DNA from: Lysinibacillus parviboronicapiens
Lineage (GTDB): Bacteria > Bacillota > Bacilli > Bacillales_A > Planococcaceae
Reading direction: 5' to 3'
Length of the DNA: 38,314 bases
NCBI RefSeq assembly: GCF_003049575.1
Contig: NZ_PYWI01000035.1
Coordinates: forward strand, 1 to 38,314
Positions 7,213 to 15,459 of the stretch are shown here, in pieces. Numbering within the stretch: the first letter of the stretch is position 1; each line of letters begins with the position of its first letter. The notes beneath the pieces are model-generated. The model worked only from the letters and a program-made list of their open reading frames with translations, ran no database searches and had not been told where the DNA came from. A program made the position numbers and the translations under genes.

Positions 7213-8754
7213 TTACTCTTCAAATTCATAGAAGAAATCTAATGAATTATTTAGTATTTTCGCCATTTGACCACGTGTTAATGGTTTATTTGCATGGATG
7301 TAAGTTTTACCATCTTTACCTACAGAACCAGTCATAATGCCTTCTTTGTATAATAACGTGAACGCTTCTTTCGCTTCATCATTAGCAATTGTTGATACGT
7401 CTGCATATGGCAATGTACCTTCAACTTTTAACTCGCCTTCAATAGCCTGAATTGCGCGGTAAATCATTAAAGCACCTTGTTGACGTGTTAATGTGCCATT
7501 TGGATTGAATTTTTCACGTGTTTCAACAATGCCATATTCAGCAAGAGCGTTAATTGCATTCTCTGCTTCAATACCTTTAATATCTTGGAAGCCAGCAACT
7601 TCAGTCGCTTCTAGTTCTAATGTACGTGCAATCATTAATGCAAATTGCGCACGAGTTAAACTATTGTTCGGATTAAATTTATCTTGCGCTACGATAATGT
7701 CATACGCAAGTAAGTTTAAGATTGCATCTTTGTTTTCATTGTTGTCGATATCTTTGAATGGATTATCAACAGTCGTTTCTTCTGTTACAGGTTGGTCAAA
7801 ATTTACGTCAAATTTAAATTGAACTTTGTGAACTGAATCATATTTCACACCAGCTTCATTTACAATAATATGAATTTCTGCTGTTGTAAGTGCTTTAATA
7901 TCTTTTACTTCAAACAAGTAAAGGCGCTCATCTGTACCTGTTTCTTCCTCGTCTAATTCAGCGTCCTGACCATCAACTTTAAATGATTGAACATATTGTC
8001 CTTTAGGGAAAAACATACCTACAACATATGTGCCGTCTGCTTTAGCTACTGCTACTGTAGAATCAATGTAATCTTTCATTTTTGACTCTTCTTTAGTGCC
8101 GTCTTTATAAACAGTTACTTTTCCTTCATATACGTCTACGTCTTCATCTGTCACTTCTGTTTTTTCAGTAGTTTCAGTTGCTTCTTTATCTGTAACCACT
8201 TCAGTTGTTTCTTCTTTCTTTTCTTCTACCACTTCAGCAGTTGTTGTTTCTTTATTTTCAACTGCTTTCAAATCAAAGTCATACCATGTATCCATTTTAC
8301 CATTAGGTGTATCTGCAACTACATGAATTTTTGCTGATAGTACTTCACCAGCTACAACTGGAAAACTGTATGTAATTGTGCCATCTGCATTTTTCACTTC
8401 TGTAGCATCTGCATACTTATCGCCTTGTTTTGTTTGTAAGCCTGCAATCATCGGTGCAGATTTCGCTGTTACTGTTAATTTCGCCTCGAATTTCCCATTT
8501 TTCTCAACCATTGTACCTTGCGTTACAAGATGAGAGCTAATAGCAGGCTGTGCTTCTGTTGTACCAGGTTTAAAGATTTGGAAATTTACTGTAGTATCAG
8601 CTTTCTCTGATTTAGTAGTTTCTGCTTTTACTTCAGTATTTGTAGTTGTTACATCAGCTGCTTGTGCAGATGCAAAAGATGGTACTGAAAGTGATGCAGC
8701 TAGTAGTGAAGCTAGTACGATTTTTGTTGCGCGTGATTGACGTTTTTTAGCCAT
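7213..8754 (-). CDS. S-layer-anchored NEAT haem-binding protein (BslK-like)
   Basis: A 513-residue secreted protein. A signal peptide (about 1-32, ending ASAQA) is followed by two NEAT-like domains (about 54-166 and 207-320), a Glu/Thr-rich linker between them, and three SLH repeats (about 331-380, 389-440, 450-505; words FNPNNSLTRAQFALMIARTL and FNPNGTLTRQQGALMIYRA). SLH repeats bind pyruvylated secondary wall polymer, so the protein would sit in the S-layer. The NEAT-SLH combination is known from Bacillus anthracis BslK, a haem scavenger that hands haem to IsdC. The tyrosine motif is altered in both domains (TWYDF; KYDSVHKV), so haem binding needs testing. It overlaps the isdC stop by one base (TAATG) and has GGAGG upstream. 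Confidence 0.9.
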   Translation of the reverse strand: MAKKRQSRATKIVLASLLAASLSVPSFASAQAADVTTTNTEVKAETTKSEKADTTVNFQIFKPGTTEAQPAISSHLVTQGTMVEKNGKFEAKLTVTAKSAPMIAGLQTKQGDKYADATEVKNADGTITYSFPVVAGEVLSAKIHVVADTPNGKMDTWYDFDLKAVENKETTTAEVVEEKKEETTEVVTDKEATETTEKTEVTDEDVDVYEGKVTVYKDGTKEESKMKDYIDSTVAVAKADGTYVVGMFFPKGQYVQSFKVDGQDAELDEEETGTDERLYLFEVKDIKALTTAEIHIIVNEAGVKYDSVHKVQFKFDVNFDQPVTEETTVDNPFKDIDNNENKDAILNLLAYDIIVAQDKFNPNNSLTRAQFALMIARTLELEATEVAGFQDIKGIEAENAINALAEYGIVETREKFNPNGTLTRQQGALMIYRAIQAIEGELKVEGTLPYADVSTIANDEAKEAFTLLYKEGIMTGSVGKDGKTYIHANKPLTRGQMAKILNNSLDFFYEFEE

Positions 8755-9353
8755 TATAAATCCTCCGATTTTGTTTGTAGTTTATTTCTATAAAGTAAAA
8801 ATGCTGATCCTAGTAAAGCGACGATGAATAAATAAGGTGTAGCATCGCTTGTCTGAGGATTAGACACTTGACTTTCGGTTGTAGTCGGCGTTGGTGATTT
8901 AGTATCGTGTGCTTGCGTTACTGTCGAACTTCCTGTTGACGCGGCATCGAACACTAATGAAACGCTATATTCATGGTGATAATTAATATCATCGATATCA
9001 ATTTTCATAGATGTAACTACCGGTTTTGTTAAATCTTTTACTGTAAATTGTACAACACGAGTGTCAGCTGATTTATCTTCGCTTACAATAGAAGCACCAC
9101 CAGGTGGTTGGAATTTAGTAATCCATGCACTATTTTTTAATGTAATTTGTACAGTAGCTGTCCCATTTCTCACAGTTACCTTTGCAGGCTTTACGAAATA
9201 ATCATTCGCAATGGACGCAGAGCTACTTTCTGGTTTATTCACCTGATATTTTACAGAATGTGTGCCATCAGCTAGTTGAGCAGATGCTTGAGGTAAAGCT
9301 AAATTCAATACAAACATACTGACTAGCATGACCAACATCATTATCTTCTTCAT
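8754..9353 (-). CDS. isdC: Cell-wall NEAT haem-binding protein, IsdC-like, sortase B substrate
   Basis: A 199-residue surface protein, first gene of the haem operon. The signal peptide MKKIMMLVMLVSM ends near QASAQ. A single NEAT domain (about 30-140) contains ITLKNSAWITKF and the haem ligand motif YHHEY (125-129). A short Thr/Ser/Pro linker leads to NPQTS (165-169), then a hydrophobic segment and the tail YRNKLQTK. This is the classic sorting signal layout, with the NP[QK]T-type motif read by sortase B, which is coded at the end of the same operon. The start chosen is the ATG at 9353, since the GAGGAGG site is one base from the ATG at 9362 but about ten from this one, and MKK is a normal signal start. 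Confidence 0.93.
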   Translation of the reverse strand: MKKIMMLVMLVSMFVLNLALPQASAQLADGTHSVKYQVNKPESSSASIANDYFVKPAKVTVRNGTATVQITLKNSAWITKFQPPGGASIVSEDKSADTRVVQFTVKDLTKPVVTSMKIDIDDINYHHEYSVSLVFDAASTGSSTVTQAHDTKSPTPTTTESQVSNPQTSDATPYLFIVALLGSAFLLYRNKLQTKSEDL

Positions 9354-9425
9354 GAGTTGCATGCCTCCTCTATTAATAATGGAAAATTTTTATCTATTTT
9401 CCATCAATCATTATAATTGAAATAA

Positions 9426-9456
9426 ATTATATTCACAACGTTATTCATGAAAGCAA
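9426..9456 (-). promoter_or_regulatory. Probable promoter of the haem operon
   Basis: On the minus strand TTGCTT (9451-9456) and a perfect TATAAT (9426-9431) are separated by 19 bases, about 75 bases before the isdC start. The spacing is slightly long. A Fur-like box lies just upstream (9468-9482) and a weaker Fur-like sequence overlaps 9404-9420. Confidence 0.55.
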
Positions 9457-9467
9457 TTTCACTTAAA

Positions 9468-9482
9468 CGAAAATCATTCTCA
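9468..9482. promoter_or_regulatory. Fur-box-like operator upstream of isdC
   Basis: CGAAAATCATTCTCA matches 12 of the 14 fixed positions of the Bacillus 7-1-7 Fur box TGATAATNATTATCA. Its position just beyond the -35 region of the haem operon and the iron-scavenging function of the genes make iron repression by Fur the likely control. Confidence 0.7.
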
Positions 9483-9577
9483 ATTACAATTGTTATTTCC
9501 AAGAATAATCGTTGATACCAGTGTCTGTCAACTACTAAACCAAAATCGTCCTTAATATGTCAAAATTTCCTCTAAGC

Positions 9578-9620
9578 AAAAAAGGCGCACTACAAAAATG
9601 TCTCTGCATGCGCTCTTTTT
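9578..9620 (-). terminator. Terminator between the MntP-like gene and the haem operon
   Basis: AAAAAG-CGCA pairs with TGCG-CTTTTT around a 20-base loop with a single bulge, and is flanked by A and T runs, so it could work in both directions. It lies about 160 bases past the stop of the MntP/YtaF-like gene. The rest of 9363-9780 holds the haem-operon promoter and no credible gene. Confidence 0.65.
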
Positions 9621-9780
9621 ATGTAAATATCTTTAACGAAGAGGCTATGTGCAAAATCACTTCTTAACCTAATTCTGCGGAGTTGAATCCACAATGTACA
9701 TGTAGGGTAATAAAATTAAAGTTATCTCAAAGTAACATCTTCATTATTTTAATAAATCTATTAACAAGACGAAAACAAAG

Positions 9781-10353
9781 CTATTTAGCAAATATCTCAA
9801 AAATACCAATCATAATTAATAGCCATCCAGAAATTGCTGTCGAATACTTTCCTATGAATGTTTTTGTTAGTAAGGCTCCAAAATGACTACCCATTGCAAC
9901 TGATAAAAATGAGAAAGTACCAATAGATATAACTGTCCATAGAGCTGAGATGCCATTCGCTCCAATTGCAATGCCACCCGCTAAACAATTGGCTGATAAG
10001 ACGAATCCAAGTGTTATAGCTTCCCTAAATGTAATAACATAATTTTTATCATCATCAAAAAATTCAGAACTACTCATTATCCCCTTTTTAGAAAAGCGAT
10101 TGGACAATAACGTCCATATCCCAATTACACATAACAAAAGACTTCCCAAAAGATTTGCCGTATGTGCTGAGATATACTCAATTACTGTGCTTCCAGCAGT
10201 TACTGCAACATATGTGACAATCATTGACATAACGGCAATAACTGCGTTTGATAAAACTGGAATTTTCATCTTTTTCACACCATAAGCAAGACCAATTCCT
10301 AAATTATCTAGATTAGCAGCAATACCTATAAAAATGATGGTGATCCAATGCAT
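9781..10353 (-). CDS. MntP/YtaF-family membrane protein
   Basis: A 190-residue integral membrane protein with about six hydrophobic segments arranged as two three-span repeats. It has the family's paired acidic/asparagine motifs: NLDNLGIGLAYG in the first span and the related SANCLAGGIAIGANG in the second half. MntP members export Mn2+, while the close YtaF group, which this resembles by NLDNLGIGLAYGVKK, is called a sporulation membrane protein with no proven substrate. In YtaF-like proteins and here Asn/Cys stand where MntP has Asp, so manganese export should not be assumed. The start is the ATG at 10353 with GAGGAGG 7 bases upstream; a start 36 bases earlier lacks such a site. No yybP-ykoY riboswitch was recognised upstream. 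Confidence 0.85.
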   Translation of the reverse strand: MHWITIIFIGIAANLDNLGIGLAYGVKKMKIPVLSNAVIAVMSMIVTYVAVTAGSTVIEYISAHTANLLGSLLLCVIGIWTLLSNRFSKKGIMSSSEFFDDDKNYVITFREAITLGFVLSANCLAGGIAIGANGISALWTVISIGTFSFLSVAMGSHFGALLTKTFIGKYSTAISGWLLIMIGIFEIFAK

Positions 10354-10586
10354 TTTTAACCTCCTCAAATGTGATTTGCCATCTTTCACATATAATATGA
10401 GTTAAAAAATATTTTGTTCAAGTACTATCCTTTGTCTAACGAGTTTTGGCGAAAATTCACTTATGATCCTTCACTTTAGCTTTAAAAGCAGCAATCTCCC
10501 CAACATGCTTGAATAGCCGTGATTATGCTTTCATTCTATTAAGATGTTAGGAGCAGAATAGGCGATCAGTAGGCGAGATAAATTAA
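10354..10586. other. Non-coding leader/intergenic DNA
   Basis: AT-rich sequence that must hold the promoter of the MntP/YtaF-like gene. I see no known riboswitch, no terminator and no credible gene. Confidence 0.4.
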
Positions 10587-10733
10587 GTGGAATGTAAGGC
10601 GCGATATGCAGGAACAGCACGTGTGAAAAATCCATTTTTGCGGGACCCGCCACAAAAATTAGTTGGAGCCGTGCTTTGCGGAAAAGGTGTACGTGAAACG
10701 GAAGTGATTGGTTTCTTACTATTTAAATTCTAA
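10587..10733 (+). pseudogene. Orphan 48-codon open frame, possible gene fragment
   Basis: Starting at GTG (directly after an in-frame TAA) this frame encodes 48 residues with a composition quite unlike the AT-rich surroundings. Words are RYAGTARVKNPFLRDPPQK and LVGAVLCGKGVRETEV, ending IGFLLFKF. No ribosome site precedes the GTG. Base composition jumps in GC over exactly this stretch. I cannot name the family. It may be a decayed 3' piece of a gene, or a small repeated coding element scattered in related genomes. Confidence 0.35.
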
Positions 10734-10740
10734 AAACGAC

Positions 10741-10776
10741 TTAGACAAAACCAAATTTATTTGACAGTTTGTCTAA
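10741..10776. repeat. Inverted repeat TTAGACAAA / TTTGTCTAA
   Basis: A perfect 9-base inverted repeat with an 18-base spacer, directly after the orphan frame and directly before another hairpin. It has the look of a regulatory or element-end structure; its function is unknown. Confidence 0.45.
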
Positions 10777-10780
10777 ACTC

Positions 10781-10813
10781 TAAAGAACTCATTTTTTTAA
10801 AATGAGTTCTTTA
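10781..10813. terminator. Perfect 15-bp hairpin, possible bidirectional terminator
   Basis: TAAAGAACTCATTTT and AAAATGAGTTCTTTA pair perfectly across a three-T loop. It lies between the orphan frame (plus strand) and the end of the HD-GYP gene (minus strand). Only TTTA follows the GC part of the stem on either strand, so it is a weak intrinsic terminator, but no better one is near. Confidence 0.5.
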
Positions 10814-10968
10814 ATAGTAGATAATTTTTATCTCCTGATATAGCTGTTTTCAATCCAAGTCATCCCGCTAAAATTCCCTAGAAATTGTATCGATGTTATC
10901 CATTGAAGCAGTACTTTATAATAGGAGAATCTTTCTCTCTGCTAAGCACCAAACGCAATAGTATTTTG

Positions 10969-11985
10969 TTAACAATGTATTTCAAACAATTTATCCTCAC
11001 CCATGGTAAAATCGATCACTGTTTCTATGAATGCATCTACTAGGAGAGGATCAAAGTGCAATCCTCTTTGTTCTTGTAAATAGGATAAAGCCTCGTTTGC
11101 TGACCACGATTCCTTATACGACCGTTTACTAACTAAAGCATCATAGACATCTACTATTGCTATGACTCTCGCTTCAAAAGGAATAGCTTCTCCTTTTAAT
11201 CCTTCAGGGTATCCTGTTCCATCCCACTTCTCGTGATGATATTTAATAATATTACTTGCTATTGCTATATCATCAAAAAGTTTATAGGTCATTCCATCAG
11301 AAATTTTATATAGTATATCCACTCCGATTAACGGATGCATTTCGATTATTTTTCGTTCATAGAATGTAAGTGGCCCAGGTTTATAAAGTATTGACTCTGG
11401 TACACCTGATTTTCCTATGTCATGCAAGATACTATATTGGATAATTTTATCTCTATATGCAACTGGGAAGCTATATTTCTCCTGTTCATTAAGGGCTAAC
11501 AAAAAATTTTCAGTTAATCTTTGTACTCTTAAAAGATGTTCTGCTATACCTGTATCACGAATTTCACTTGATAAAGCTAACACTTTATATAATTCTTTTT
11601 GTTCCTCTTTTCTTTGATTGTTGCCTTCTATGGCAAGTTGATCGACACTTCGTGCGATTCCTACATAGTAAATCTGTTCATAGATTTTAATAGGTGTAAT
11701 CGTTATAAAGGAATAGGAAACTTCTGAAGATTTTTTAATATTGACCATTATGCCAGACCATGGCTTCCCATCTTTTAAGATATCCTTGAATGATTTATAC
11801 ATCATAGGCTGTAAATTTGAGTTTAAAAATTCTGCTGTTGATCCAATAATTGTTTGTCTCTTATTACCTGTCATATTTTCGTATGGAATATTAACATCTA
11901 AAATTACTTGTTTTTCATCCATAATTACGACTGCGTCGCCCAGTTTCAAGTAATAGATTAATTCATTTGAAATCTGTCTATACAT
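10969..11985 (-). CDS. PAS and HD-GYP domain protein, probable cyclic-di-GMP phosphodiesterase
   Basis: A 338-residue cytoplasmic signalling protein. An N-terminal PAS-like sensor (about 5-115) precedes a linker and an HD-GYP domain (about 128-330). HD-GYP enzymes hydrolyse cyclic-di-GMP to GMP or pGpG. Key residues are intact: the HD pair in YSILHDIGKSGVP (188-189), HPLIGVDIL, HHEKWDGTGYPEGL containing GYP (250-260), and DVYDAL followed by RSYK. The start is the ATG at 11985, which has GAGGGG six bases upstream; a TTG start 36 bases earlier has none. No signal peptide or membrane segment. It is monocistronic and preceded by a perfect-match cre box, suggesting carbon catabolite control. Enzyme activity is inferred from motifs only. 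Confidence 0.9.
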   Translation of the reverse strand: MYRQISNELIYYLKLGDAVVIMDEKQVILDVNIPYENMTGNKRQTIIGSTAEFLNSNLQPMMYKSFKDILKDGKPWSGIMVNIKKSSEVSYSFITITPIKIYEQIYYVGIARSVDQLAIEGNNQRKEEQKELYKVLALSSEIRDTGIAEHLLRVQRLTENFLLALNEQEKYSFPVAYRDKIIQYSILHDIGKSGVPESILYKPGPLTFYERKIIEMHPLIGVDILYKISDGMTYKLFDDIAIASNIIKYHHEKWDGTGYPEGLKGEAIPFEARVIAIVDVYDALVSKRSYKESWSANEALSYLQEQRGLHFDPLLVDAFIETVIDFTMGEDKLFEIHC

Positions 11986-12112
11986 ATAAAGCCCCTCGCC
12001 CTTCATTTCATAAGTAAGCAAATCATTGTGTAATGGTATTTATGTTTAATATTTAAATAATCAATCGCTTTTTTCATAACTAGATTTTCAGATTGATCAA
12101 TAAACCATATTA

Positions 12113-12126
12113 TGAAAGCGCTTACA
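12113..12126. promoter_or_regulatory. CcpA cre box
   Basis: TGAAAGCGCTTACA fits every position of the Bacillus cre consensus TGWAANCGNTNWCA. It lies about 128 bases before the HD-GYP start codon and 28 bases after the Mga-type gene, upstream of a possible TTGATT/TAAATA promoter. That upstream placement is more typical of CcpA activation than of roadblock repression. Confidence 0.7.
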
Positions 12127-12153
12127 GTTCTTTATATTCCATAATTCATATCT

Positions 12154-13647
12154 TTAAATTTCACTCATTAAAGTTTTTATTAAAAGATTATTTGATAGCT
12201 GGTTCTTATTGAAATAAATTTCCTGTAACCTTTTTCCTAACCGTTCATAATCACCTTTCTTAGGCACCGAATTCCATACAAATATTGCTTGTGTTTCCTT
12301 TTTTATATTCAAATATAAACGATCAGTAATAATTAAATCCGCCTCTTCATCAGTTGAGCACAATTCAACATGTACAAAAGTACGCTTAATTTGATCGAAT
12401 AGATAGGGAATATCATTTAACATCGACACAATCTTAATTTTAATGGCATCTCGAGTAATAATATCAATCGATTGTTTTAATAGTTTGTGATACCGTCCTA
12501 TTAAAGTATCCTTGCGTTTAAAAATAATGGAAAACTCTTCATTTTCCACAAGACGATCATAAAATTGATTCATAATTTCTATTTGAGCAGTTTCAAGCAT
12601 TTCAAACCTCTTCTTATAAATATCTTCCTTAAATAAATAAAGGGGGCCAGAAAAAGTCATTATATAATAATGAAGATAAAGTAAATTCACAAATAGTACT
12701 CCATATTCTTCTACATTCAATACAATGGAGAAATGATTCATAAATGTTTCAATCCAATACAAAGTTGCTTGCACAAATAATTCTTGATTATGGTGCTGAG
12801 CAAAGTTCATCATTAAACTAATCGCTTTATCTTTTTTATCATAATGCTGTAAACAACTTATAAAATTAAAAGAAAACATCAATTCTAATTCGATATCTTC
12901 ATCAGACAATGTAGTTATTTTCTTGAATAGAAGCCTAGCTACTGTTGAAAAATTATCATAATGATAATGATGTTTTGTAAAAGTTGAATACATCGGATCA
13001 TCCTCAATTAAGAAGCCTAATTTCGCTCGCGTTAAGCAAATAGCAAGCCAATAAATCATGGATTCTGGAAGAACTAAATTTACATCCTCCAATACTTCTA
13101 TAATTTGTTCTCTTGTAACTAACGTAAATGGCCATATTTCTCCCCAACATGAATTCCAATAAAACAGATAGTAAAAATAGCGAAATTGTTTTTCTGTTCC
13201 TTCGAGTGTTACCATTTGATGAGATTTATATTTTAAATGAAATTGATTTAGCAATGGCTTGATTTTATTTATACGACGGTACATAGATGCCAAACTTGTG
13301 AAATTATCCAATGAAAACGTAGTAATATCATCAAATGTATTATGAAAGATCTCATCACAGGCTTTATATGTTAAGGAATTTTGTAAATAATGTCTCTCTA
13401 CAGTTTTTATTGAAAAATGATCTTGGTATTCTAACTTAAAATACTTTGACTTTTTTTTCTTGATGCACGCAGAATCTATTATTACTTGTAAGTCTGAAGA
13501 AATTTCTGCTAGTATCTTCAAAATAGTTCTTTCCGATAACTGTGTATTTTGAGCTAATTCGAAACTTGAAAAATAGCGTTTTTCATTAAAAATATGATGT
13601 AATACTTGTACTTTTTGTAAAGTAGAACGATCTAAAAAATTATACAT
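12154..13647 (-). CDS. Mga-type transcriptional regulator
   Basis: A 497-residue DNA-binding protein of the Mga/AtxA-like group. The N-terminus has two helix-turn-helix regions: the first includes FSSFELAQNTQLSERTILKILAEI (about residues 27-50, motif words AQNTQLSERT), the second lies around 100-130 with SLASMYRRINKIKPLLNQF. A long helical middle corresponds to the PRD-like region, and the C-terminal part (IFVWNSVPKKGDYERL) looks EIIB-like. Such proteins switch on surface or virulence genes and can be phosphorylated by the PTS. It has GGGGTG six bases before the ATG at 13647. No clear target gene is adjacent: the neighbours are the HD-GYP gene downstream and about 0.9 kb of empty DNA upstream. 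Confidence 0.82.
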   Translation of the reverse strand: MYNFLDRSTLQKVQVLHHIFNEKRYFSSFELAQNTQLSERTILKILAEISSDLQVIIDSACIKKKKSKYFKLEYQDHFSIKTVERHYLQNSLTYKACDEIFHNTFDDITTFSLDNFTSLASMYRRINKIKPLLNQFHLKYKSHQMVTLEGTEKQFRYFYYLFYWNSCWGEIWPFTLVTREQIIEVLEDVNLVLPESMIYWLAICLTRAKLGFLIEDDPMYSTFTKHHYHYDNFSTVARLLFKKITTLSDEDIELELMFSFNFISCLQHYDKKDKAISLMMNFAQHHNQELFVQATLYWIETFMNHFSIVLNVEEYGVLFVNLLYLHYYIMTFSGPLYLFKEDIYKKRFEMLETAQIEIMNQFYDRLVENEEFSIIFKRKDTLIGRYHKLLKQSIDIITRDAIKIKIVSMLNDIPYLFDQIKRTFVHVELCSTDEEADLIITDRLYLNIKKETQAIFVWNSVPKKGDYERLGKRLQEIYFNKNQLSNNLLIKTLMSEI

Positions 13648-14586
13648 AGTTTCACCCCAAAGTTTTCAACTTACATTCCTGTCAGCGTTATGCTCACGAT
13701 TTACACATAGTTTCCAAATAAACGAGTTTTAGAATAGTATGTCTGCATTTCACAGTCCTCATCCCATTAAAGTGTGTGAAACAAATGAGGTAATCAGGAA
13801 CATGGAACTATAAGGTTATTTCGTTTTATATAAAAACTTTAGAACCTTCTTTTAAAAACATATACATTAAGAAAACAGGTATATAGTCATTGTTTTAAAG
13901 AATATTCAAATTGTAACGACTATTTCAAAATAAACAAAATCACTCTTTGTTATTTTCGCAACACAACTTGAAAATCAATTTCTCTTGATATCTTTTATTA
14001 CCTGCAAATATTCAATTTTTCGTTACCTTTTTCCTATACAATTAAATTATCTGAAAAATAACAAAAATAATCAATCGATACAATCATAATTAATGACCAA
14101 AATTTTTAAGTCAATTGTAATAGAATTTAGATATAGGTAATTTACACCGTAATTTCAATGAAATGCCCTTTGGCAATTAGTAGCGCGTGAAGGTTGAGCT
14201 ATCGAGGCCTCGTTTGGAGAATGTAGCATTTAGAAAAGATAGAATTGATAAAGCAAGTGAAGAATTTTATGTTTTACAACATTGATATCGAAGACAGTAA
14301 AAAAAGATACCGCCTGCAAAATACAGACGGCACCTTTTTGGCCTTTCCTATTATAAAAATGTTCGTTACAAACAAAGCCCAAAGTTTACATGCTAATTTT
14401 TATTCGTGTGTAAGTTCTCTCTACTAGTGCAAATGAAGTCTTGATGTGTATTTAACAACAATAGTATAGACACACCCATATGATGTCTTTCTACATAACT
14501 AGTAGGAAGCTTCTTATAATAGCGGAATATCCTAACTATTTATTTCAAGGGATGCCTCTTTTAGTGTGCGAAAATTGAGTAAATCA
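13648..14586. other. Long gene-poor intergenic region
   Basis: About 0.94 kb with no convincing gene. It must contain the Mga-type gene promoter at its left end. A compact hairpin at 14296-14340 looks like a terminator. A 60-codon frame on the plus strand (14245-14427) runs straight through that hairpin and lacks a ribosome site, so it is not called. A more GC-rich patch at about 14160-14230 is unexplained and may be a relic of a lost gene or an RNA. Confidence 0.5.
14296..14340. terminator. Terminator-like hairpin in gene-poor DNA
   Basis: CCGCCTG pairs with CAGACGG (one mismatch), extended by AAAAAG/CTTTTT arms, giving A and T runs on both sides. On the minus strand seven T follow the stem. 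It may end the LytTR-ABC operon, whose last stop codon is about 245 bases away, or belong to a gene that has been lost. Confidence 0.6.
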
Positions 14587-15459
14587 TTATTTATTTTTTT
14601 TGCCATATAGCCATAATGAGATAAGCGTGAAAACAATTATAGCAGCCACAATATAAATTACACTATCCAGCTGAGAAAAAATTACATCGTTCCATTCATA
14701 ATGAACACCAAATTGAATTTCATAAGTATTTGCAGCTTCAGGTGCCCCTTCAAAAACTTTATCAAGAGAATCGCGCATTAAAGCTTCTCTAAACAAAACC
14801 GTCGTATGACTAATTGGGAATAACATGATTATTTTTTGTACAAATTCAGGTACTGCACCAAGTGGCACATACACTCCGCATAAAAAGCCAATAGCGGTAC
14901 CTACAACTGTATTTAAGGTTGAAAAAGCATTTTGTGTTGAGACTAACAGTGTAAGAAATAGGTTAAAAACACTGCTAAGTGTAACTGCAAGTGCAATAAT
15001 CCCAATGAGTTGAGCAATTTTTTCTAACGAAAACCAGGATCCGCCCATAAATACAATAAATAATTGACATGCAATTAACCCAATAAGCGATAAAACAAAA
15101 CCAATAAGCAAGGAATTGATGACATAGCTTAATTGAATTTTTGCACGTGCATTAGGAGTTGTTAAAAAATCAGCCATTACTTTTGTCTCTAAGTCCTTTA
15201 TATAAATGCCTAGAGCTGCTAATGTCGTAGTTACAGCAATAATGGAGAGGAGGCCTGCAACCATCCATTCATTAACCATCGTTTTCAATTGATCCGATGC
15301 TGGTACTAATTGTTCAATAGCATCTACTTGTGTTTTTTGAATAAAAATCGCATATAGCATAATAACAATAATCACTGATAAGATAGAAAAAAAGACAAGC
15401 ATACGATCACGTCGAAATACTTTATTATGCCTATTAACTAAATTCAACATTGTGTTCAT
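14587..15459 (-). CDS. ABC-2 type transporter permease
   Basis: A 290-residue ABC-2 permease with six predicted membrane spans (first at about 23-42). After it comes the short extracellular stretch and the cluster IKDLETKVMADFLTTPNARAKIQLSYV, of which METKVMAD-like words are typical for export permeases. The C-terminal half has PISHTTVLFREALM, a common ABC-2 motif. The start codon overlaps the ATPase stop (ATGA) and is preceded by GAGGAGGTG at 8 bases, so translation is coupled. It forms an exporter with the upstream ATPase; the cargo (drug, lipid or peptide) cannot be told. It is the last gene of the LytTR-DUF3021-ABC operon. Confidence 0.9.
   Translation of the reverse strand: MNTMLNLVNRHNKVFRRDRMLVFFSILSVIIVIMLYAIFIQKTQVDAIEQLVPASDQLKTMVNEWMVAGLLSIIAVTTTLAALGIYIKDLETKVMADFLTTPNARAKIQLSYVINSLLIGFVLSLIGLIACQLFIVFMGGSWFSLEKIAQLIGIIALAVTLSSVFNLFLTLLVSTQNAFSTLNTVVGTAIGFLCGVYVPLGAVPEFVQKIIMLFPISHTTVLFREALMRDSLDKVFEGAPEAANTYEIQFGVHYEWNDVIFSQLDSVIYIVAAIIVFTLISLWLYGKKNK

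Noticed and set aside
9404..9420. Second full Fur box
   Set aside because: Only about 9 of 14 positions match, so it is noted as a weak half site and not called as a feature.
10354..10586. Possible yybP-ykoY manganese riboswitch upstream of the MntP/YtaF-like gene
   Set aside because: A GGGGAGA word is present on the minus strand, but the rest of the conserved core could not be found.
14245..14427. 60-codon open frame on the plus strand
   Set aside because: It runs through a terminator hairpin, has no ribosome site and shows no recognisable family.
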